In this document: positions 43,585 through 53,380 of the stretch, piece by piece
How the letters are laid out: each line of letters starts with the position of its first letter
Position numbering within the stretch: the stretch's first letter is position 1
Origin: Clostridia bacterium
Lineage (GTDB): Bacteria > Bacillota > Clostridia > Christensenellales > UBA1242
Assembly: GCA_017452445.1 (NCBI GenBank)
Contig: JAFTMH010000001.1
Location: forward strand, 124,001-188,000
Reading direction: 5' to 3'
DNA: 64,000 nucleotides
Program-made: the position numbers and the translations under genes
The notes under the pieces: generated by a model
Seen by the model: only the letters and a program-made list of their open reading frames with translations
Told to the model about the DNA's origin: nothing
Databases searched by the model: none

Positions 43585-44127
43585 TTACTTCTTGCCCTTA
43601 CCAGCAGCCTTACCAACTTTTCTAACCAATTTTTCGCCATCAACATGAATGCCGTAGCCGTGATATGGTTCATAAGGTCTTTTTGTTCTAACATTTGCGC
43701 AGAATTGACCAACTTTTTGCTTGTCAATACCAGAAACAACGATTTCTGTTACTGATGGGCAAGCCACTTTCAAGTCTGCAGGGATTTCAATTTCAACTTG
43801 GTGAGAAAGTCCAAGGTTCATAACAAGCTTGTTTCCTGAAACTTGAGCTTTGTAACCTACACCGGCAATAACAAGTTTCTTTTCCCAGCCCTTTGTTACG
43901 CCAACAACCATGTTGTTTGCGAGAGCTCTTGCAAGACCTTGCTTTGCATTGTATTCTGCTTTGTCGTATGTGAAGTGGATTTCGTTGTCTTTAACTTCAG
44001 TCTTGATATTTCTATCAATTTCTTGAGACAATGTTCCTTTTGGTCCTGTAACTGTGATTACATCTCCGTTACGAGCAAAAGTAACTCCGTTTTCAAGTTT
44101 GATTGGTTTATTTCCTATTCTTGACAT
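43585..44127 (-). CDS. rplF: 50S ribosomal protein L6
   Basis: The 180-aa product shows SRIGNKPI at the start, VTVTGPKGTLSQ-like strands and the late KRPYEPYHGYGIHVDGE motif near the sarcin-ricin contact. It is 12 nt after rpsH. Confidence 0.98.
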   Translation of the reverse strand: MSRIGNKPIKLENGVTFARNGDVITVTGPKGTLSQEIDRNIKTEVKDNEIHFTYDKAEYNAKQGLARALANNMVVGVTKGWEKKLVIAGVGYKAQVSGNKLVMNLGLSHQVEIEIPADLKVACPSVTEIVVSGIDKQKVGQFCANVRTKRPYEPYHGYGIHVDGEKLVRKVGKAAGKGKK

Positions 44128-44139
44128 TTCGGCCTCCTC

Positions 44140-44538
44140 TTACCATACATAAGCGATAACTTCGCCACCAACATTCAAAGAACGAGCAACTTTGTCAGTT
44201 ACGATACCTTTGTTTGTTGAAATGATAGCGATGCCAAGTCCGCTTATAACTTTTGGAAGGTTTTCTTTTGTTGAATAAATTCTAAGACCAGGTTTTGAAA
44301 TTCTCTTCAATCCTTGGATAACGCTTTGTCCTTCAGCATCGTACTTGATAGCAATTTCGATGTTTTTGAATGAACCAGCATCTACGAGTTTATATTCAGC
44401 AATGTATCCTTCTTCCAAAAGGATTTTTGTAATTTCCAATTTTTCTTTTGATGCAGGAATTTCAACAGTCTTGTGTTTTGCGCTAATGGCATTACGAAGA
44501 CGAGTCAACATATCTGCGATTGGGTCTGTAACAAACAT
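44140..44538 (-). CDS. rpsH: 30S ribosomal protein S8
   Basis: The 132-aa product begins [13 protein letters not shown] and ends with [21 protein letters not shown], a standard S8 pattern. It is 10 nt after rpsN. Confidence 0.98.
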   Translation of the reverse strand: MFVTDPIADMLTRLRNAISAKHKTVEIPASKEKLEITKILLEEGYIAEYKLVDAGSFKNIEIAIKYDAEGQSVIQGLKRISKPGLRIYSTKENLPKVISGLGIAIISTNKGIVTDKVARSLNVGGEVIAYVW

Positions 44539-44548
44539 ATTTCCCTCC

Positions 44549-44734
44549 TTACCAACTTGACTTTTTCACGCCAGGAATTTCCCCGCGGTTAGCCATTTCT
44601 CTAAAACAGATTCTGCAAATTCCATATTTGCGAAGAACAGCGTGTGGTCTTCCACAGATAGAGCAACGAGTATATTCTCTTGATGCATACTTTGGTGTTC
44701 TTTTTTGTTTTGCAACCAATGATTTCTTAGCCAT
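44549..44734 (-). CDS. rpsN: 30S ribosomal protein S14, zinc type
   Basis: 61 aa with [10 protein letters not shown] and [10 protein letters not shown], giving the four zinc Cys of the short S14Z form, and ending PGVKKSSW. The zinc form alone is present here; no Cys-free copy is in the window. Confidence 0.98.
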   Translation of the reverse strand: MAKKSLVAKQKRTPKYASREYTRCSICGRPHAVLRKYGICRICFREMANRGEIPGVKKSSW

Positions 44735-44745
44735 TTGAATTCCTC

Positions 44746-45294
44746 CTATCTAGCGAAAGGCATACCAAGTGCCTTCAACAATGCTTTTGCTTCTTCATTT
44801 GTCTTTGCTGTTGTGATGAAAGTAATGTCAAGTCCTCTGATCTTTTCTACTTTGTCGTATGAAATTTCAGGGAAAATGAGTTGTTCTTTAACGCCCATAG
44901 AATAGTTTCCTCTTCCGTCAAATGACTTGTCAGAAACGCCTCTGAAGTCTCTAACTCTTGGAAGAGCAATTGCTACAAGTCTGTCGAAGAATTCGTACAT
45001 TCTTGTTCCACGAAGTGTAACCTTTGCACCAATCTTCATTCCTGCTCTAACTTTAAAGTTTGAAATAGCTTTCTTAGCTTTTGTAGCAACAGGCTTTTGT
45101 CCAGCAATCAAAGTCAATTCTTCAACAGCTGTGTTGAAGCTCTTTGAATTGTCTTTAACATCACCAAGTCCCATGTTGAGAACAATCTTAACAAGTTTTG
45201 GAACTTCGTTTACATTTTTGTATCCAAATTCTTTTACAAGAGCTGGAACAATTTCTTCTTTGTAAAGTTTTGCTGTTTGGTTTTGTTCTTTCAT
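44746..45294 (-). CDS. rplE: 50S ribosomal protein L5
   Basis: 5S rRNA-binding protein contacting S13. The 182-aa product shows [57 protein letters not shown] and [15 protein letters not shown]. It is 11 nt after rplX. Confidence 0.98.
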   Translation of the reverse strand: MKEQNQTAKLYKEEIVPALVKEFGYKNVNEVPKLVKIVLNMGLGDVKDNSKSFNTAVEELTLIAGQKPVATKAKKAISNFKVRAGMKIGAKVTLRGTRMYEFFDRLVAIALPRVRDFRGVSDKSFDGRGNYSMGVKEQLIFPEISYDKVEKIRGLDITFITTAKTNEEAKALLKALGMPFAR

Positions 45295-45305
45295 TCTACA
45301 CCACC

Positions 45306-45737
45306 TTAGGCTTCTGCTTTAGCAGTTGTTTTTTTTGTCGACTTTTGTTCTGCAGTTTTTTCTTCTGCTTTTGCAATGTTTTTCTTTGCTTCTTTCTTTG
45401 TTGCTTTTACAAATTCTTTGTCAAGAGAAGCAGCACACTTTTTGCAAGTTCTTACTTTCTTTCCATCAATTTCGTTGTGAGCAACTCTTGTAGCCTTTCC
45501 ACAAACTGGACAAACTACCATAACATTTGAAGCTTCGATTGGAGCACTTTTCTTTACGATTGCACTCTTTTCATCTTGCTTTCTTGCTTTTTGGTGTTTT
45601 GTCACAATGTTGAGTCCGTCTACCAATACTCTGTTATCTTTTGGGAAAACTTCAACAACTTTGCCAGTTTTTCCTTTTTCTTTTCCAGCGATAACAACAA
45701 CATTATCACCTTTCTTAACTGTCATACTCATCGTCAT
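45306..45737 (-). CDS. rplX: 50S ribosomal protein L24, with zinc ribbon and C-terminal tail
   Basis: Early assembly protein with a KOW domain ([21 protein letters not shown]). The 143-aa product is longer than the usual 100-105 aa. CPVC and CKKC form a zinc-ribbon pair near residues 80 and 100, and a Lys/Ala/Glu-rich tail of about 35 aa follows. The start could be ATG 45737 or the next Met codon (45731), which has the better spacing to AAGGAG. Confidence 0.95.
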   Translation of the reverse strand: MTMSMTVKKGDNVVVIAGKEKGKTGKVVEVFPKDNRVLVDGLNIVTKHQKARKQDEKSAIVKKSAPIEASNVMVVCPVCGKATRVAHNEIDGKKVRTCKKCAASLDKEFVKATKKEAKKNIAKAEEKTAEQKSTKKTTAKAEA

Positions 45738-45746
45738 TTTCTCCTT

Positions 45747-46115
45747 TTAAATAACTTCTGGTGCGAGAGAAATAATTTTCATGTAACCTTTGTCACGAAG
45801 TTCTCTTGCAATAGGTCCAAACACACGAGTACCCTTAGGTTGTTTTTGGTTGTCGATAATAACTGCTGCATTATCGTCAAAACGGATGTGTGAACCGTCA
45901 GCTCTGTTCAAACCTTTTGTTGTTCTTACAACAACGGCTTTAACAACATCACCTTTCTTTACACTGCCACCAGGGATAGCTTTCTTAACAGAAGCTACGA
46001 TAACATCACCGATGTTTCCGTTTCTTCTAAAAGATCCACCAAGAACTCTGATACACATAAGTTCTTTAGCGCCTGTATTGTCAGCAACTTTAAGTCTTGT
46101 TTGAGGTTGTACCAT
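45747..46115 (-). CDS. rplN: 50S ribosomal protein L14
   Basis: The 122-aa product shows [23 protein letters not shown] and [23 protein letters not shown], the standard L14 pattern. It is 14 nt after rpsQ. Confidence 0.98.
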   Translation of the reverse strand: MVQPQTRLKVADNTGAKELMCIRVLGGSFRRNGNIGDVIVASVKKAIPGGSVKKGDVVKAVVVRTTKGLNRADGSHIRFDDNAAVIIDNQKQPKGTRVFGPIARELRDKGYMKIISLAPEVI

Positions 46116-46129
46116 AATTCACACCTTCC

Positions 46130-46390
46130 TTACTTAGCTTTTTCTACGATCTTAACAACTCTGTGGTATTTGTCTTTTGAAAGTGGACGAGTTTCCATAA
46201 TCAAAACTGTATCGCCAATTCCACATTGATTGTTTTCGTCGTGTGCTTTGAATTTTTTTGTTTTCTTTACGACTTTTCCAATTTTTGGAGCTTTTACCAT
46301 ATAAGTAACAGCAACAACGACTGTTTTATCCATTGTGCCTGCGTTTACAACAAGACCTTGTCTTGCGTTTCTCAAGTTTCTATCTTCCAT
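46130..46390 (-). CDS. rpsQ: 30S ribosomal protein S17
   Basis: The 86-aa product has the OB-fold pieces [46 protein letters not shown]. It overlaps rpmC by 11 bp. Confidence 0.97.
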   Translation of the reverse strand: MEDRNLRNARQGLVVNAGTMDKTVVVAVTYMVKAPKIGKVVKKTKKFKAHDENNQCGIGDTVLIMETRPLSKDKYHRVVKIVEKAK

Positions 46391-46595
46391 TGTTGCTTCC
46401 TCCGTTTGCTATTTCTTTTTCTCTAATAGCTGTTTGAACTCTAGCAATTTCCTTTCTTACATTTCTGATTGCAAGTGGATTTGCCAAATTTCTAGTAGCA
46501 TTTGAAAAACGAAGATTAAAGAGTTCGTTTTTAAGTTCTTTAAGTCTTGCGTTCAATTGTTCAAGAGAAAGAGTTCTAATTTCTTCATTCTTCAT
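46380..46595 (-). CDS. rpmC: 50S ribosomal protein L29
   Basis: 71 aa with the two-helix L29 pattern, [20 protein letters not shown] and [20 protein letters not shown] 46595 is used because GGTGAG lies upstream inside the end of rplP; the genes overlap by 11 bp. Confidence 0.96.
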   Translation of the reverse strand: MKNEEIRTLSLEQLNARLKELKNELFNLRFSNATRNLANPLAIRNVRKEIARVQTAIREKEIANGGSNNGR

Positions 46596-47022
46596 TCTTC
46601 TCACCGCCTTCTACTACAGCAGTTTCTTTTTTGATAAACTTAGTTTTGCAAGGAAGTTTGTTTCCAGCAAGTCTCAATGCTTCTCTAGCAACTTCTTCAC
46701 TTACACCTTCGATTTCAAAAAGAACTCTGTTTGGTTTTACAACAGCAACCCAGAATTCTGGATTTCCTTTACCTGAACCCATACGAGTTTCTGCAGGTTT
46801 CTTTGTTACAGGTTTGTCTGGGAAAATCTTGATCCAAACTTTTCCGCCTCTCTTGATGTATCTTGTAAGTGCGATACGAGCAGCTTCGATTTGGTTAGAT
46901 TTGATCCAGCAAGGTTCTGTAGCGATCATACCGTAAGTACCATAAGCAAGTGTATTGCCTCTAGTTGCCTTACCAGTCATTCTGCCACGCATAACCTTTC
47001 TTCTTTTTACTCTTTTAGGCAT
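46585..47022 (-). CDS. rplP: 50S ribosomal protein L16
   Basis: The 145-aa product begins [17 protein letters not shown] and contains [20 protein letters not shown] and [21 protein letters not shown] further Met two codons upstream (47028) is possible. It overlaps the rpsC end. Confidence 0.98.
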   Translation of the reverse strand: MPKRVKRRKVMRGRMTGKATRGNTLAYGTYGMIATEPCWIKSNQIEAARIALTRYIKRGGKVWIKIFPDKPVTKKPAETRMGSGKGNPEFWVAVVKPNRVLFEIEGVSEEVAREALRLAGNKLPCKTKFIKKETAVVEGGEKNEE

Positions 47023-47692
47023 TAACATTGTTCTTGTCCTCCTTTACGGTTTGTTTAGACAAAATTTCGCCTTTATAAATCCAGCATTTGATTCCAAGTT
47101 TGCCATAGTTTGTGTATGCAGCTGATGTAGCATAGTCAATGTCAGCACGAAGAGTATGAAGTGGAAGAGATCCTTCCATATACTTTTCAGTTCTTCCCAT
47201 TGTGTTAGCACCATCGATAACACCACTAATTTGAACCTTGCAACCTTTTGCTCCAGCTTTCATTACTCTTTGAATACCTTGTTTCAAAGCTCTTCTCCAA
47301 GCAACACGCTTTTCAAGTTGTTGAGCAATTGAGTCAGCAACAAGTTTTGCGTCAAGGTCTGGTTTTTTGATTTCTTTAACATTCAATACAAGTGCTTTAA
47401 CTGGACGAACAAGTTTGTTGAGATCTTTCTTAATTGCTTCGATTCCAGCACCCTTTGTTCCGATAATCATACCAGGTTTGCCTGTATAAATGTTGATTTC
47501 AAGTCTGTTTTCTGTTCTTTTAATTTCAACTTGTGAAATTCCAGAAGCAGCATGTTTTTTCTTGAAGTATTCTCTTACTTCGTGATCTTCTTTAAGATTT
47601 GCGGCAAAATCTTGTTTGTTGGCATACCAAGTTGATTGCCAATCTTTGTTGACACCAATTCTAAGTCCAATTGGATTAACTTTTTGTCCCAT
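47015..47692 (-). CDS. rpsC: 30S ribosomal protein S3
   Basis: The 225-aa product has [17 protein letters not shown], the KH domain ([17 protein letters not shown]) and the late [21 protein letters not shown]. Its ATG shares one base with the rplV stop. Confidence 0.98.
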   Translation of the reverse strand: MGQKVNPIGLRIGVNKDWQSTWYANKQDFAANLKEDHEVREYFKKKHAASGISQVEIKRTENRLEINIYTGKPGMIIGTKGAGIEAIKKDLNKLVRPVKALVLNVKEIKKPDLDAKLVADSIAQQLEKRVAWRRALKQGIQRVMKAGAKGCKVQISGVIDGANTMGRTEKYMEGSLPLHTLRADIDYATSAAYTNYGKLGIKCWIYKGEILSKQTVKEDKNNVNA

Positions 47693-48087
47693 TATTTTGC
47701 CTCCTTCAACTCGTCAAGAATCACTGTGATATGACAAGTTCTTTTCAAAATTCTATCTGCTCTTCCTCTAGCTCTAAAAGAAATTCTCTTCATGATTGGG
47801 CCAGGTGTTGAATAACATTCTGCAACATAGAGGTTGTCTGCTGAAAGACCTTTGTTGTTTTCAGCGTTTGCAATTGCACTCTTCAAAACTTTCAATGCTT
47901 CAGCAGCGCCTGCTTGTGGCATATATGTCAAGATTGCAACAGCTTCATTTGCTTTCTTTCCTCTTACATTGTCAAGAACAATTCTAACCTTTGATGAACT
48001 CATGCGAATATCTTTTGCAGTTGCGAAAGGACGATTGTCTTTGTTTGCGGCTCTTTTTTCAGCCTTTTGTCTAATTCTTGTAGCCAT
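47692..48087 (-). CDS. rplV: 50S ribosomal protein L22
   Basis: Exit-tunnel protein. The 131-aa product shows ATAKDIRMSSSKVRIVLDNVRG, a globular core, and the long loop with GPIMKRISFRARGRADRI. It is 10 nt after rpsS. Confidence 0.98.
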   Translation of the reverse strand: MATRIRQKAEKRAANKDNRPFATAKDIRMSSSKVRIVLDNVRGKKANEAVAILTYMPQAGAAEALKVLKSAIANAENNKGLSADNLYVAECYSTPGPIMKRISFRARGRADRILKRTCHITVILDELKEAK

Positions 48088-48097
48088 ACTTCACCTC

Positions 48098-48376
48098 TTA
48101 ACCTCTTTTTGCAGTTTGTTTTTGACCTGCATGTCCTTTAAAGGTTCTTGTCAAAGAGAATTCGCCAAGTTTGTGTCCAACCATGTCAGCTGTAACATAA
48201 ACTGGGATGTGCTTTTTGCCGTTATGAACTGCAAATGTAAATCCTACAAATTCTGGGTAGATTGTTGAAGTTCTAGACCAAGTCTTAATAGGTTTTTTAA
48301 CACCGCTTTCAGCCATTTCATTAACTTTCTTCAAAAGTTTTGGGCTTACATAAGGCTTCTTCAATTCTTTACTCAT
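48098..48376 (-). CDS. rpsS: 30S ribosomal protein S19
   Basis: The 92-aa product shows [40 protein letters not shown] and a basic C-terminus. It is 11 nt after rplB. Confidence 0.98.
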   Translation of the reverse strand: MSKELKKPYVSPKLLKKVNEMAESGVKKPIKTWSRTSTIYPEFVGFTFAVHNGKKHIPVYVTADMVGHKLGEFSLTRTFKGHAGQKQTAKRG

Positions 48377-48387
48377 CTCTTCGCCTC

Positions 48388-49215
48388 CTAATTAACTCTC
48401 TTAACCATCAAACGGTTAGATTTGTTTTTCTTCTTTCTTGTCTTCAAACCAAGAGCAGGTTTACCCCATGGAGTAACTGGTGATTTCATACCAACAGGGC
48501 TCTTACCTTCACCACCACCGTGTGGGTGATCGTTAGGGTTCATAACAACACCACGAACTGTTGGACGAACGCCCATATGTCTTGTTCTACCAGCTTTGCC
48601 GATAGAAACGAGTTCGTGATCAAGATTTCCTACTGTACCGATTGTTGCACGGCAAGCAAGAAGAACTTTTCTCATTTCGCCTGAAGGAAGTCTCAATGTT
48701 GCATACTTGCCTTCTTTAGCCATAAGTTGAACTTCAGCACCAGCAGAACGAGCCATTTGGCCACCTTTCTTTGGTTCAAGTTCGATGTTGTGGATAAGTG
48801 AACCTACAGGAATGTCTGAAATTGGAAGGTTGTTTCCAACTCTGATTTCAACACCAGAACCACTCATGAGGATATCCCCAACTTTAAGTCCTACAGGAGC
48901 AATAATGTATCTCTTTTCACCATCTTTGTATGAAAGGAGTGCAATGTATGCTGTTCTGTTTGGATCATATTCGATTGCAACAACCTTTGCAGGAATGTTG
49001 TCTTTGTTTCTCTTGAAGTCGATAATACGATACTTCTTTCTGTTTCCACCGCCTTGGTGACGAACAGTAATTCTACCTTGTGCGTTTCTTCCAGCATGTT
49101 TTTTCTTAACTGCAAGGAGAGACTTTTCAGGTTCTTTCTTTGTCAATTCTTCAGTAGAAAGTTTAGAATAAAATCTTCTTCCGGCTGAAGTTGGATTACT
49201 TTTTACGATAGCCAT
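48388..49215 (-). CDS. rplB: 50S ribosomal protein L2
   Basis: Peptidyl-transferase-centre protein. The 275-aa product shows [34 protein letters not shown] and the conserved [18 protein letters not shown] loop with the functional His. It is 13 nt after rplW. Confidence 0.99.
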   Translation of the reverse strand: MAIVKSNPTSAGRRFYSKLSTEELTKKEPEKSLLAVKKKHAGRNAQGRITVRHQGGGNRKKYRIIDFKRNKDNIPAKVVAIEYDPNRTAYIALLSYKDGEKRYIIAPVGLKVGDILMSGSGVEIRVGNNLPISDIPVGSLIHNIELEPKKGGQMARSAGAEVQLMAKEGKYATLRLPSGEMRKVLLACRATIGTVGNLDHELVSIGKAGRTRHMGVRPTVRGVVMNPNDHPHGGGEGKSPVGMKSPVTPWGKPALGLKTRKKKNKSNRLMVKRVN

Positions 49216-49228
49216 TTTCTCCTCCTAA

Positions 49229-49531
49229 TTAAGACAAGCTTTCAAAGAATGCGATTGGCTTAGATGCTTCTGTAAGAGTAACAACTGCTTTCTTGTAGTC
49301 GCTAGTCTTGCCAACTGTTCTTCCTTGCTTTGTGTTTTGTGATTTTTTGTGGCCCTTAACATTGATTGTGTTAACTTTTGCCACTTCAACATTAAACATT
49401 GTTTCAACTGCTTGAGCAATTTCAACTTTGTTTGCTTTCTTGTTTACTACAAAACTGTAAATTTTGTTTTGAATTCCACTGTAGCTCTTTTCTGTGAGAA
49501 GTGGTCTAATGATTACTTCGTTAGCTTCCAT
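49229..49531 (-). CDS. rplW: 50S ribosomal protein L23
   Basis: Exit-tunnel docking site for trigger factor and SRP. The 100-aa product shows IIRPLLTEKSYSGI, VEIAQAVETMFNVEVAKVNTI and the extended loop. Its ATG shares one base with the rplD stop (TAATG). Confidence 0.97.
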   Translation of the reverse strand: MEANEVIIRPLLTEKSYSGIQNKIYSFVVNKKANKVEIAQAVETMFNVEVAKVNTINVKGHKKSQNTKQGRTVGKTSDYKKAVVTLTEASKPIAFFESLS

Positions 49532-50154
49532 TATGCGTTAGCCTCCTCTAAGTATTTGATTGCAGATTCTGTCAAAACAACATTTTTGTTTGAAACAACT
49601 TCATAAACATTGAGAAGTTCTACGCTAACTGTATCCAAGTTTGGAATGTTGTTTACTGCTTTAAGTTCGTTTTCAGAGTTTTGAGCTGAAACAACCAAAA
49701 CTGATCCGTCAAACTTAAATGCATTCAAGAAGCTTTGAGCATCTTTTGTCTTTGCAGAAGCAATTTCAAACTTGTCAAGAACTGTGATTTCGTTTTGTGC
49801 AAGTTTTTGGCTAAGCGCTGACAAGAGAGCTGTTCTCTTTGCTTGCTTGTTGACTTTCTTTGAAAAATCTCTTGGCTTTGGAGCAAATACAACTCCACCA
49901 CCTGTAAAATGTGGTCCCTTTGTAGAACCTTGTCTAGCACGGCCTGTTCCTTTTTGTCTGAAAGGCTTTGCTGCGTGTCCTCTTACTTCACTTCTTGTAA
50001 GTGTGCTTTTGTTGCCTTGTCTTTGGTTTGCATTGTAAGCAACTACAACTTCGTGAATGAGAGATTCGTTATATTCAACGCCGAACACTTCTTGGTTCAA
50101 TTCAACTGATCCAACTTCTTCGGCCTTCATATTAAATACTTTAACTTGTGCCAT
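49531..50154 (-). CDS. rplD: 50S ribosomal protein L4
   Basis: The 207-aa product shows GNKSTLTRSEVRGHAAKPFR and QKGTGRARQGSTKGPHFTGGG, the long tunnel loop. In E. coli L4 represses its own S10 operon through the leader; the leader here is also structured, so it could be the regulator. It is 11 nt after rplC. Confidence 0.98.
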   Translation of the reverse strand: MAQVKVFNMKAEEVGSVELNQEVFGVEYNESLIHEVVVAYNANQRQGNKSTLTRSEVRGHAAKPFRQKGTGRARQGSTKGPHFTGGGVVFAPKPRDFSKKVNKQAKRTALLSALSQKLAQNEITVLDKFEIASAKTKDAQSFLNAFKFDGSVLVVSAQNSENELKAVNNIPNLDTVSVELLNVYEVVSNKNVVLTESAIKYLEEANA

Positions 50155-50165
50155 TTCCTCTCTCC

Positions 50166-50786
50166 TTATTTAGCCTTTACAGATTCTCTGATTGTAAGGA
50201 TTGATCCTTTTGCACCAGGAACATTGCCCTTAATCAAAAGCAAGTTTCTTTCTGCATCGACTTTAACGATTTCCAAGTTTTGAATGGTAACTCTTTCGTT
50301 TCCGTATTGTCCAGGCATATGTCTGTTTTTGAATACTCTAGATGGTGATGAGTTTGCACCCAAAGAACCAACTTCTCTGTGAACAGGGCCTGTACCGTGA
50401 GTCATTTTAAGTCTGTGTTGATTCCATCTTTTGATAACACCTGAGAAACCATGTCCCTTTGTGATACCGATTACATCAACTTTGTCTTTTTCTGTGAAGA
50501 TGTCAGCCTTAACAACTGATCCAACTTCCAAACCATCAATGTTGAATTCTCTCAAAACTTTGTGTGGAGCAACTCCAGCCTTGTCGAAAATTCCTTTTTC
50601 AGGTTTTGTTACATTTTTCTTCTTTTGGTCAAATGCACAAACAAGTGCTTCATAACCATCAACTTCTGTTGTCTTCTTTTGAACTACTGTCATAGGACCA
50701 GCTTCAACAACAGTTACAGGTACAACCAAGCCGTCATCAGTAAAGACTTGTGTCATTCCGAGTTTTTTACCTAATATCGCTTTCAC
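50166..50786 (-). CDS. rplC: 50S ribosomal protein L3
   Basis: The 206-aa product shows KAILGKKLGMTQVF, VIGITKGHGFSGVIKRW and SSPSRVFKNRHMPGQYGNE, typical L3. It is 16 nt after rpsJ. Confidence 0.98.
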   Translation of the reverse strand: MKAILGKKLGMTQVFTDDGLVVPVTVVEAGPMTVVQKKTTEVDGYEALVCAFDQKKKNVTKPEKGIFDKAGVAPHKVLREFNIDGLEVGSVVKADIFTEKDKVDVIGITKGHGFSGVIKRWNQHRLKMTHGTGPVHREVGSLGANSSPSRVFKNRHMPGQYGNERVTIQNLEIVKVDAERNLLLIKGNVPGAKGSILTIRESVKAK

Positions 50787-50802
50787 TTCGCTTTACCTCC
50801 TC

Positions 50803-51111
50803 TTACAACTTGATGTTAATCTCAACACCTGCAGGCAATTCGAGTTTCATAAGAGCGTCAATAGCCTTGTTTGTTGGATTATAAATATCAATCAATCTTT
50901 TGTGGGTTTTGCTTTCAAATTGTTCTCTACTATCTTTATACTTGTGAGGAGAACGGATCACAGTTACCACTTCTCTATCTGTTGGAAGTGGAATTGGGCC
51001 TGAAACCTTTGCACCATTTTTGCCAGCTGTGTCAATAATTCTCTTGCAAGCTTCATCAATGAGTGTGTGTTCATAGGCTCTAAGTTTAATTCTCATTTTT
51101 TGTGTTGCCAT
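50803..51111 (-). CDS. rpsJ: 30S ribosomal protein S10
   Basis: First gene of the cluster. The 102-aa product shows [40 protein letters not shown] and [21 protein letters not shown] precedes the ATG. About 260 nt of structured leader separate it from its promoter. Confidence 0.98.
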   Translation of the reverse strand: MATQKMRIKLRAYEHTLIDEACKRIIDTAGKNGAKVSGPIPLPTDREVVTVIRSPHKYKDSREQFESKTHKRLIDIYNPTNKAIDALMKLELPAGVEINIKL

Positions 51112-51375
51112 TTTTTAATCTTACCTCCTGTAATAGCAAATCCGTAATGTTGCATTTTTCTAAACTGACTTTTATGTATTCTTAAGCTTTCAACTTGTTC
51201 CCACAACAAATTTGCCACCGTCGAACACTAGTCCGTGTGTGTCGTGCTGACCGACTTAAAAAAATGTCATTCCGGGCGCCCTGGCTCGTTGACCAGAACT
51301 AGGTCCTCGCAAATTCTCCAATCACTGCTAGATGTAAGTGTTGGTAACCTTGCGAATCGCCCCATAAATAACAGC
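51112..51375 (-). promoter_or_regulatory. Structured S10-operon leader with possible attenuator
   Basis: Minus-strand 5' leader of rpsJ. Stems visible in transcription order: GCGA/TCGC; CCAA.CACT with AGTG.TTGG; GACC/GGTC around TAGTTCT; then a GTCA/TGAC-closed hairpin with a GGGCGCCC core (51266-51293) and seven T (51264-51258). The GACC/GGTC stem and the last hairpin share bases, so they exclude each other, as in attenuation. Confidence 0.6.
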
Positions 51376-51381
51376 ATTTGT

Positions 51382-51410
51382 ATTATACCAGCAAAAGCAA
51401 CCTTTGTCAA
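51382..51410 (-). promoter_or_regulatory. Promoter of the S10-spc-alpha cluster
   Basis: Perfect consensus on the minus strand: TTGACA (51405-51410), 17-nt spacer with TGG before the -10, TATAAT (51382-51387). Confidence 0.93.
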
Positions 51411-52085
51411 TAGATTTTTGAAAGAAAAAACACCAATTTCAAAAAACTTTTTTTAGGGCAATTTTATCCCTCGATTTTGCCCTTATAAATATATATAAAA
51501 TATAAGCTAAAACGAAGAGATAATTTTCATATATATAAGCCTCCCACAAACACCCATTTGCAAACCTTGCAACATAAACAGCCAACCTTCTTTACAACCA
51601 TCTAAAACAGCCACATCAATTTCAAACAACAACCTATTTAGTCGTAAAGAAATAAATAAAGTTGAATATCGCATAAATGGCAAAAACAAGCAAAAACAAC
51701 CCCTTTTAATGCAAAAACAAGCAAAATAAGGGCATTTTTGCATATTTTGATAGTTTTTTCTTAATATTGGGCAAATTCGCAAATGTTGCAAAATTGCTGA
51801 TATTTTGCACATTTCCAACAATATATACATATTTGACAGACACTTACAATTGCAAAAACACAAATATTTTTCAAAACTAAAAACACGCAAAAACACCGAT
51901 TTTTTGCACCTATTTTTTATAACAAAATTTTATCAATTTTTGAAGACAAATTTTATGCAAATTCCACCCCTTAAAACCCTTTCATTTTTGCCCCCGTTTT
52001 TGCTCTAAATTTTGCTCATATTACACCTTCAATTTTCATAGAAAAACAACCTGTTTTTTATGCAACATTTTACATATTTTTTTGA
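51411..52085. other. 675-bp A/T-rich region with no supported gene
   Basis: It lies between the ribosomal promoter and the divergent 398-aa gene. It is rich in A/T and repeats short GCAAAAAC-like words around 51680-51730 and 51840-51890. The only long frame on the minus strand lacks a ribosome-binding site and has an implausible Cys/Phe/Leu-rich product. Confidence 0.65.
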
Positions 52086-52091
52086 TCACTA

Positions 52092-52120
52092 TTGCAATCA
52101 AATTGTAAAAATGTTATACT
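52092..52120 (+). promoter_or_regulatory. Promoter of the 398-aa orphan
   Basis: TTGCAA (52092-52097), 17-nt spacer, TATACT (52115-52120). Confidence 0.75.
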
Positions 52121-52141
52121 TGTTTTATAAGGAGAAAAAGT

Positions 52142-53338
52142 ATGACACATGCAGAAATATTTAGCCAATTGCAAGCTAACTTTCAAGATTTTTTTGATCT
52201 TTCTGCTCCCTGCAAGCGAGATAGTTATTATTTAGACATTTGCTATGACGACCTTTGCAAATTTATATGTATTGGATACAAAAATTTTACTTCAAAAAAA
52301 TTAGAAAAAGACGACCCATTTACAAAATCATTGGCAAGCCGAATGTTGTTGTTTTTAACTTCTGATGCATCAGAATTGGAAAGCAAATCAAAAATTAGAG
52401 ACAGAATAAATCTTTTAAGCAACCAAAATAACGATGAAATTTTTAGAATTTCTTCATGTTCAGAAGACAAAGAATCTGTTCTCGTTTTGCGCGATGGAAT
52501 AAAAAAATCGTATACATTTTTTATTGACTGGGAAACAGGAAGATTGTTTGTAAAAGTCAAAGGCAGAGAAACCGACTTCAACAACAGACAAAATGATGGT
52601 TACAGCATGCAGACATATTGTCTTGCAGAATCTATAGATCTTGAACATTTGTCATACGACAGAAAATCAAAATCTTGGGGAACCCCACAAGAAACCGAAG
52701 AAGATTCTTTGGACAACCTTATTGTTTGCGACAGATTTGACACAAAACATATGGACAATAATAACATACACCCAAACAATTTGGACAAACTAAAAACTTC
52801 ATCACCTGCAGAATTGCAATTGTTTGAAAAATATTTTTCACAACAAGTCTACGGCAACAGTCCACATTTCCATTTTTATTCTGAAATGTTGAGTTTAAGC
52901 CTGAAAAGCAACAATGCTTCACTAGCAATGGAGCCATACAAACTTGCAATATATTTGCAAGATTTAGCAAGGGCCGCAGAAAGACCAGACCTAGCCACCT
53001 CTGATATTTTGAAATATCCTTTGTGCATGCCATATCTTGATATTGCTCTTGGAAGACTTCTTTATGAAAACGAAAACTTCCTTGATACTGCAAAAGCCCT
53101 TGTCTCTGCATACAGCAGAAGCAGCAACAACACCAAAATCACCGAATTGTTTGCCCACTTAGACAAACTTGTGCCAACAAGCAACTCTCCTATCAGCAAA
53201 GTAGCAGGTCATATGGCTGTTGTTTCAGAAGTTTTAACCCACTTGCCTCCAAAAGGACAAGTTGAATTGATCGAAGCTTTTGAAGATGGTTACAAAAAAA
53301 CCAACCAAAAAGAAAAAGGCAAGTCAAATTCAATGTAA
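52142..53338 (+). CDS. 398-aa protein of unknown function
   Basis: Not recognised. It has no signal peptide or membrane helix. The N-terminal part (about 1-170) alternates beta and helix with an FFIDWETGRLFVKVKGRETDF segment; the C-terminal part (about 210-380) is helical and TPR-like (PYLDIALGRLLYENENFLDTAKALVSAY). AAGGAG precedes the ATG. It is transcribed alone away from the ribosomal cluster, with its own promoter and strong terminator. The long upstream A/T-rich gap could indicate acquired DNA, but this is only a suggestion. Confidence 0.75.
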   Translation: MTHAEIFSQLQANFQDFFDLSAPCKRDSYYLDICYDDLCKFICIGYKNFTSKKLEKDDPFTKSLASRMLLFLTSDASELESKSKIRDRINLLSNQNNDEIFRISSCSEDKESVLVLRDGIKKSYTFFIDWETGRLFVKVKGRETDFNNRQNDGYSMQTYCLAESIDLEHLSYDRKSKSWGTPQETEEDSLDNLIVCDRFDTKHMDNNNIHPNNLDKLKTSSPAELQLFEKYFSQQVYGNSPHFHFYSEMLSLSLKSNNASLAMEPYKLAIYLQDLARAAERPDLATSDILKYPLCMPYLDIALGRLLYENENFLDTAKALVSAYSRSSNNTKITELFAHLDKLVPTSNSPISKVAGHMAVVSEVLTHLPPKGQVELIEAFEDGYKKTNQKEKGKSNSM

Positions 53339-53340
53339 CA

Positions 53341-53370
53341 AAAAAGCATACAAAACCTGTATGCTTTTTT
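53341..53370. terminator. Bidirectional terminator after the 398-aa orphan
   Basis: 12-bp perfect stem AAAAAGCATACA/TGTATGCTTTTT with a 5-nt loop, shared with the convergent HAD gene. Confidence 0.93.
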
Positions 53371-53380
53371 TATTTCAATC

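Noticed and set aside
51507-51896. 129-codon minus-strand frame in the A/T-rich gap
   Set aside because: GTG start without ribosome-binding site, product rich in Cys, Phe and Leu with no fold-like pattern; likely chance.
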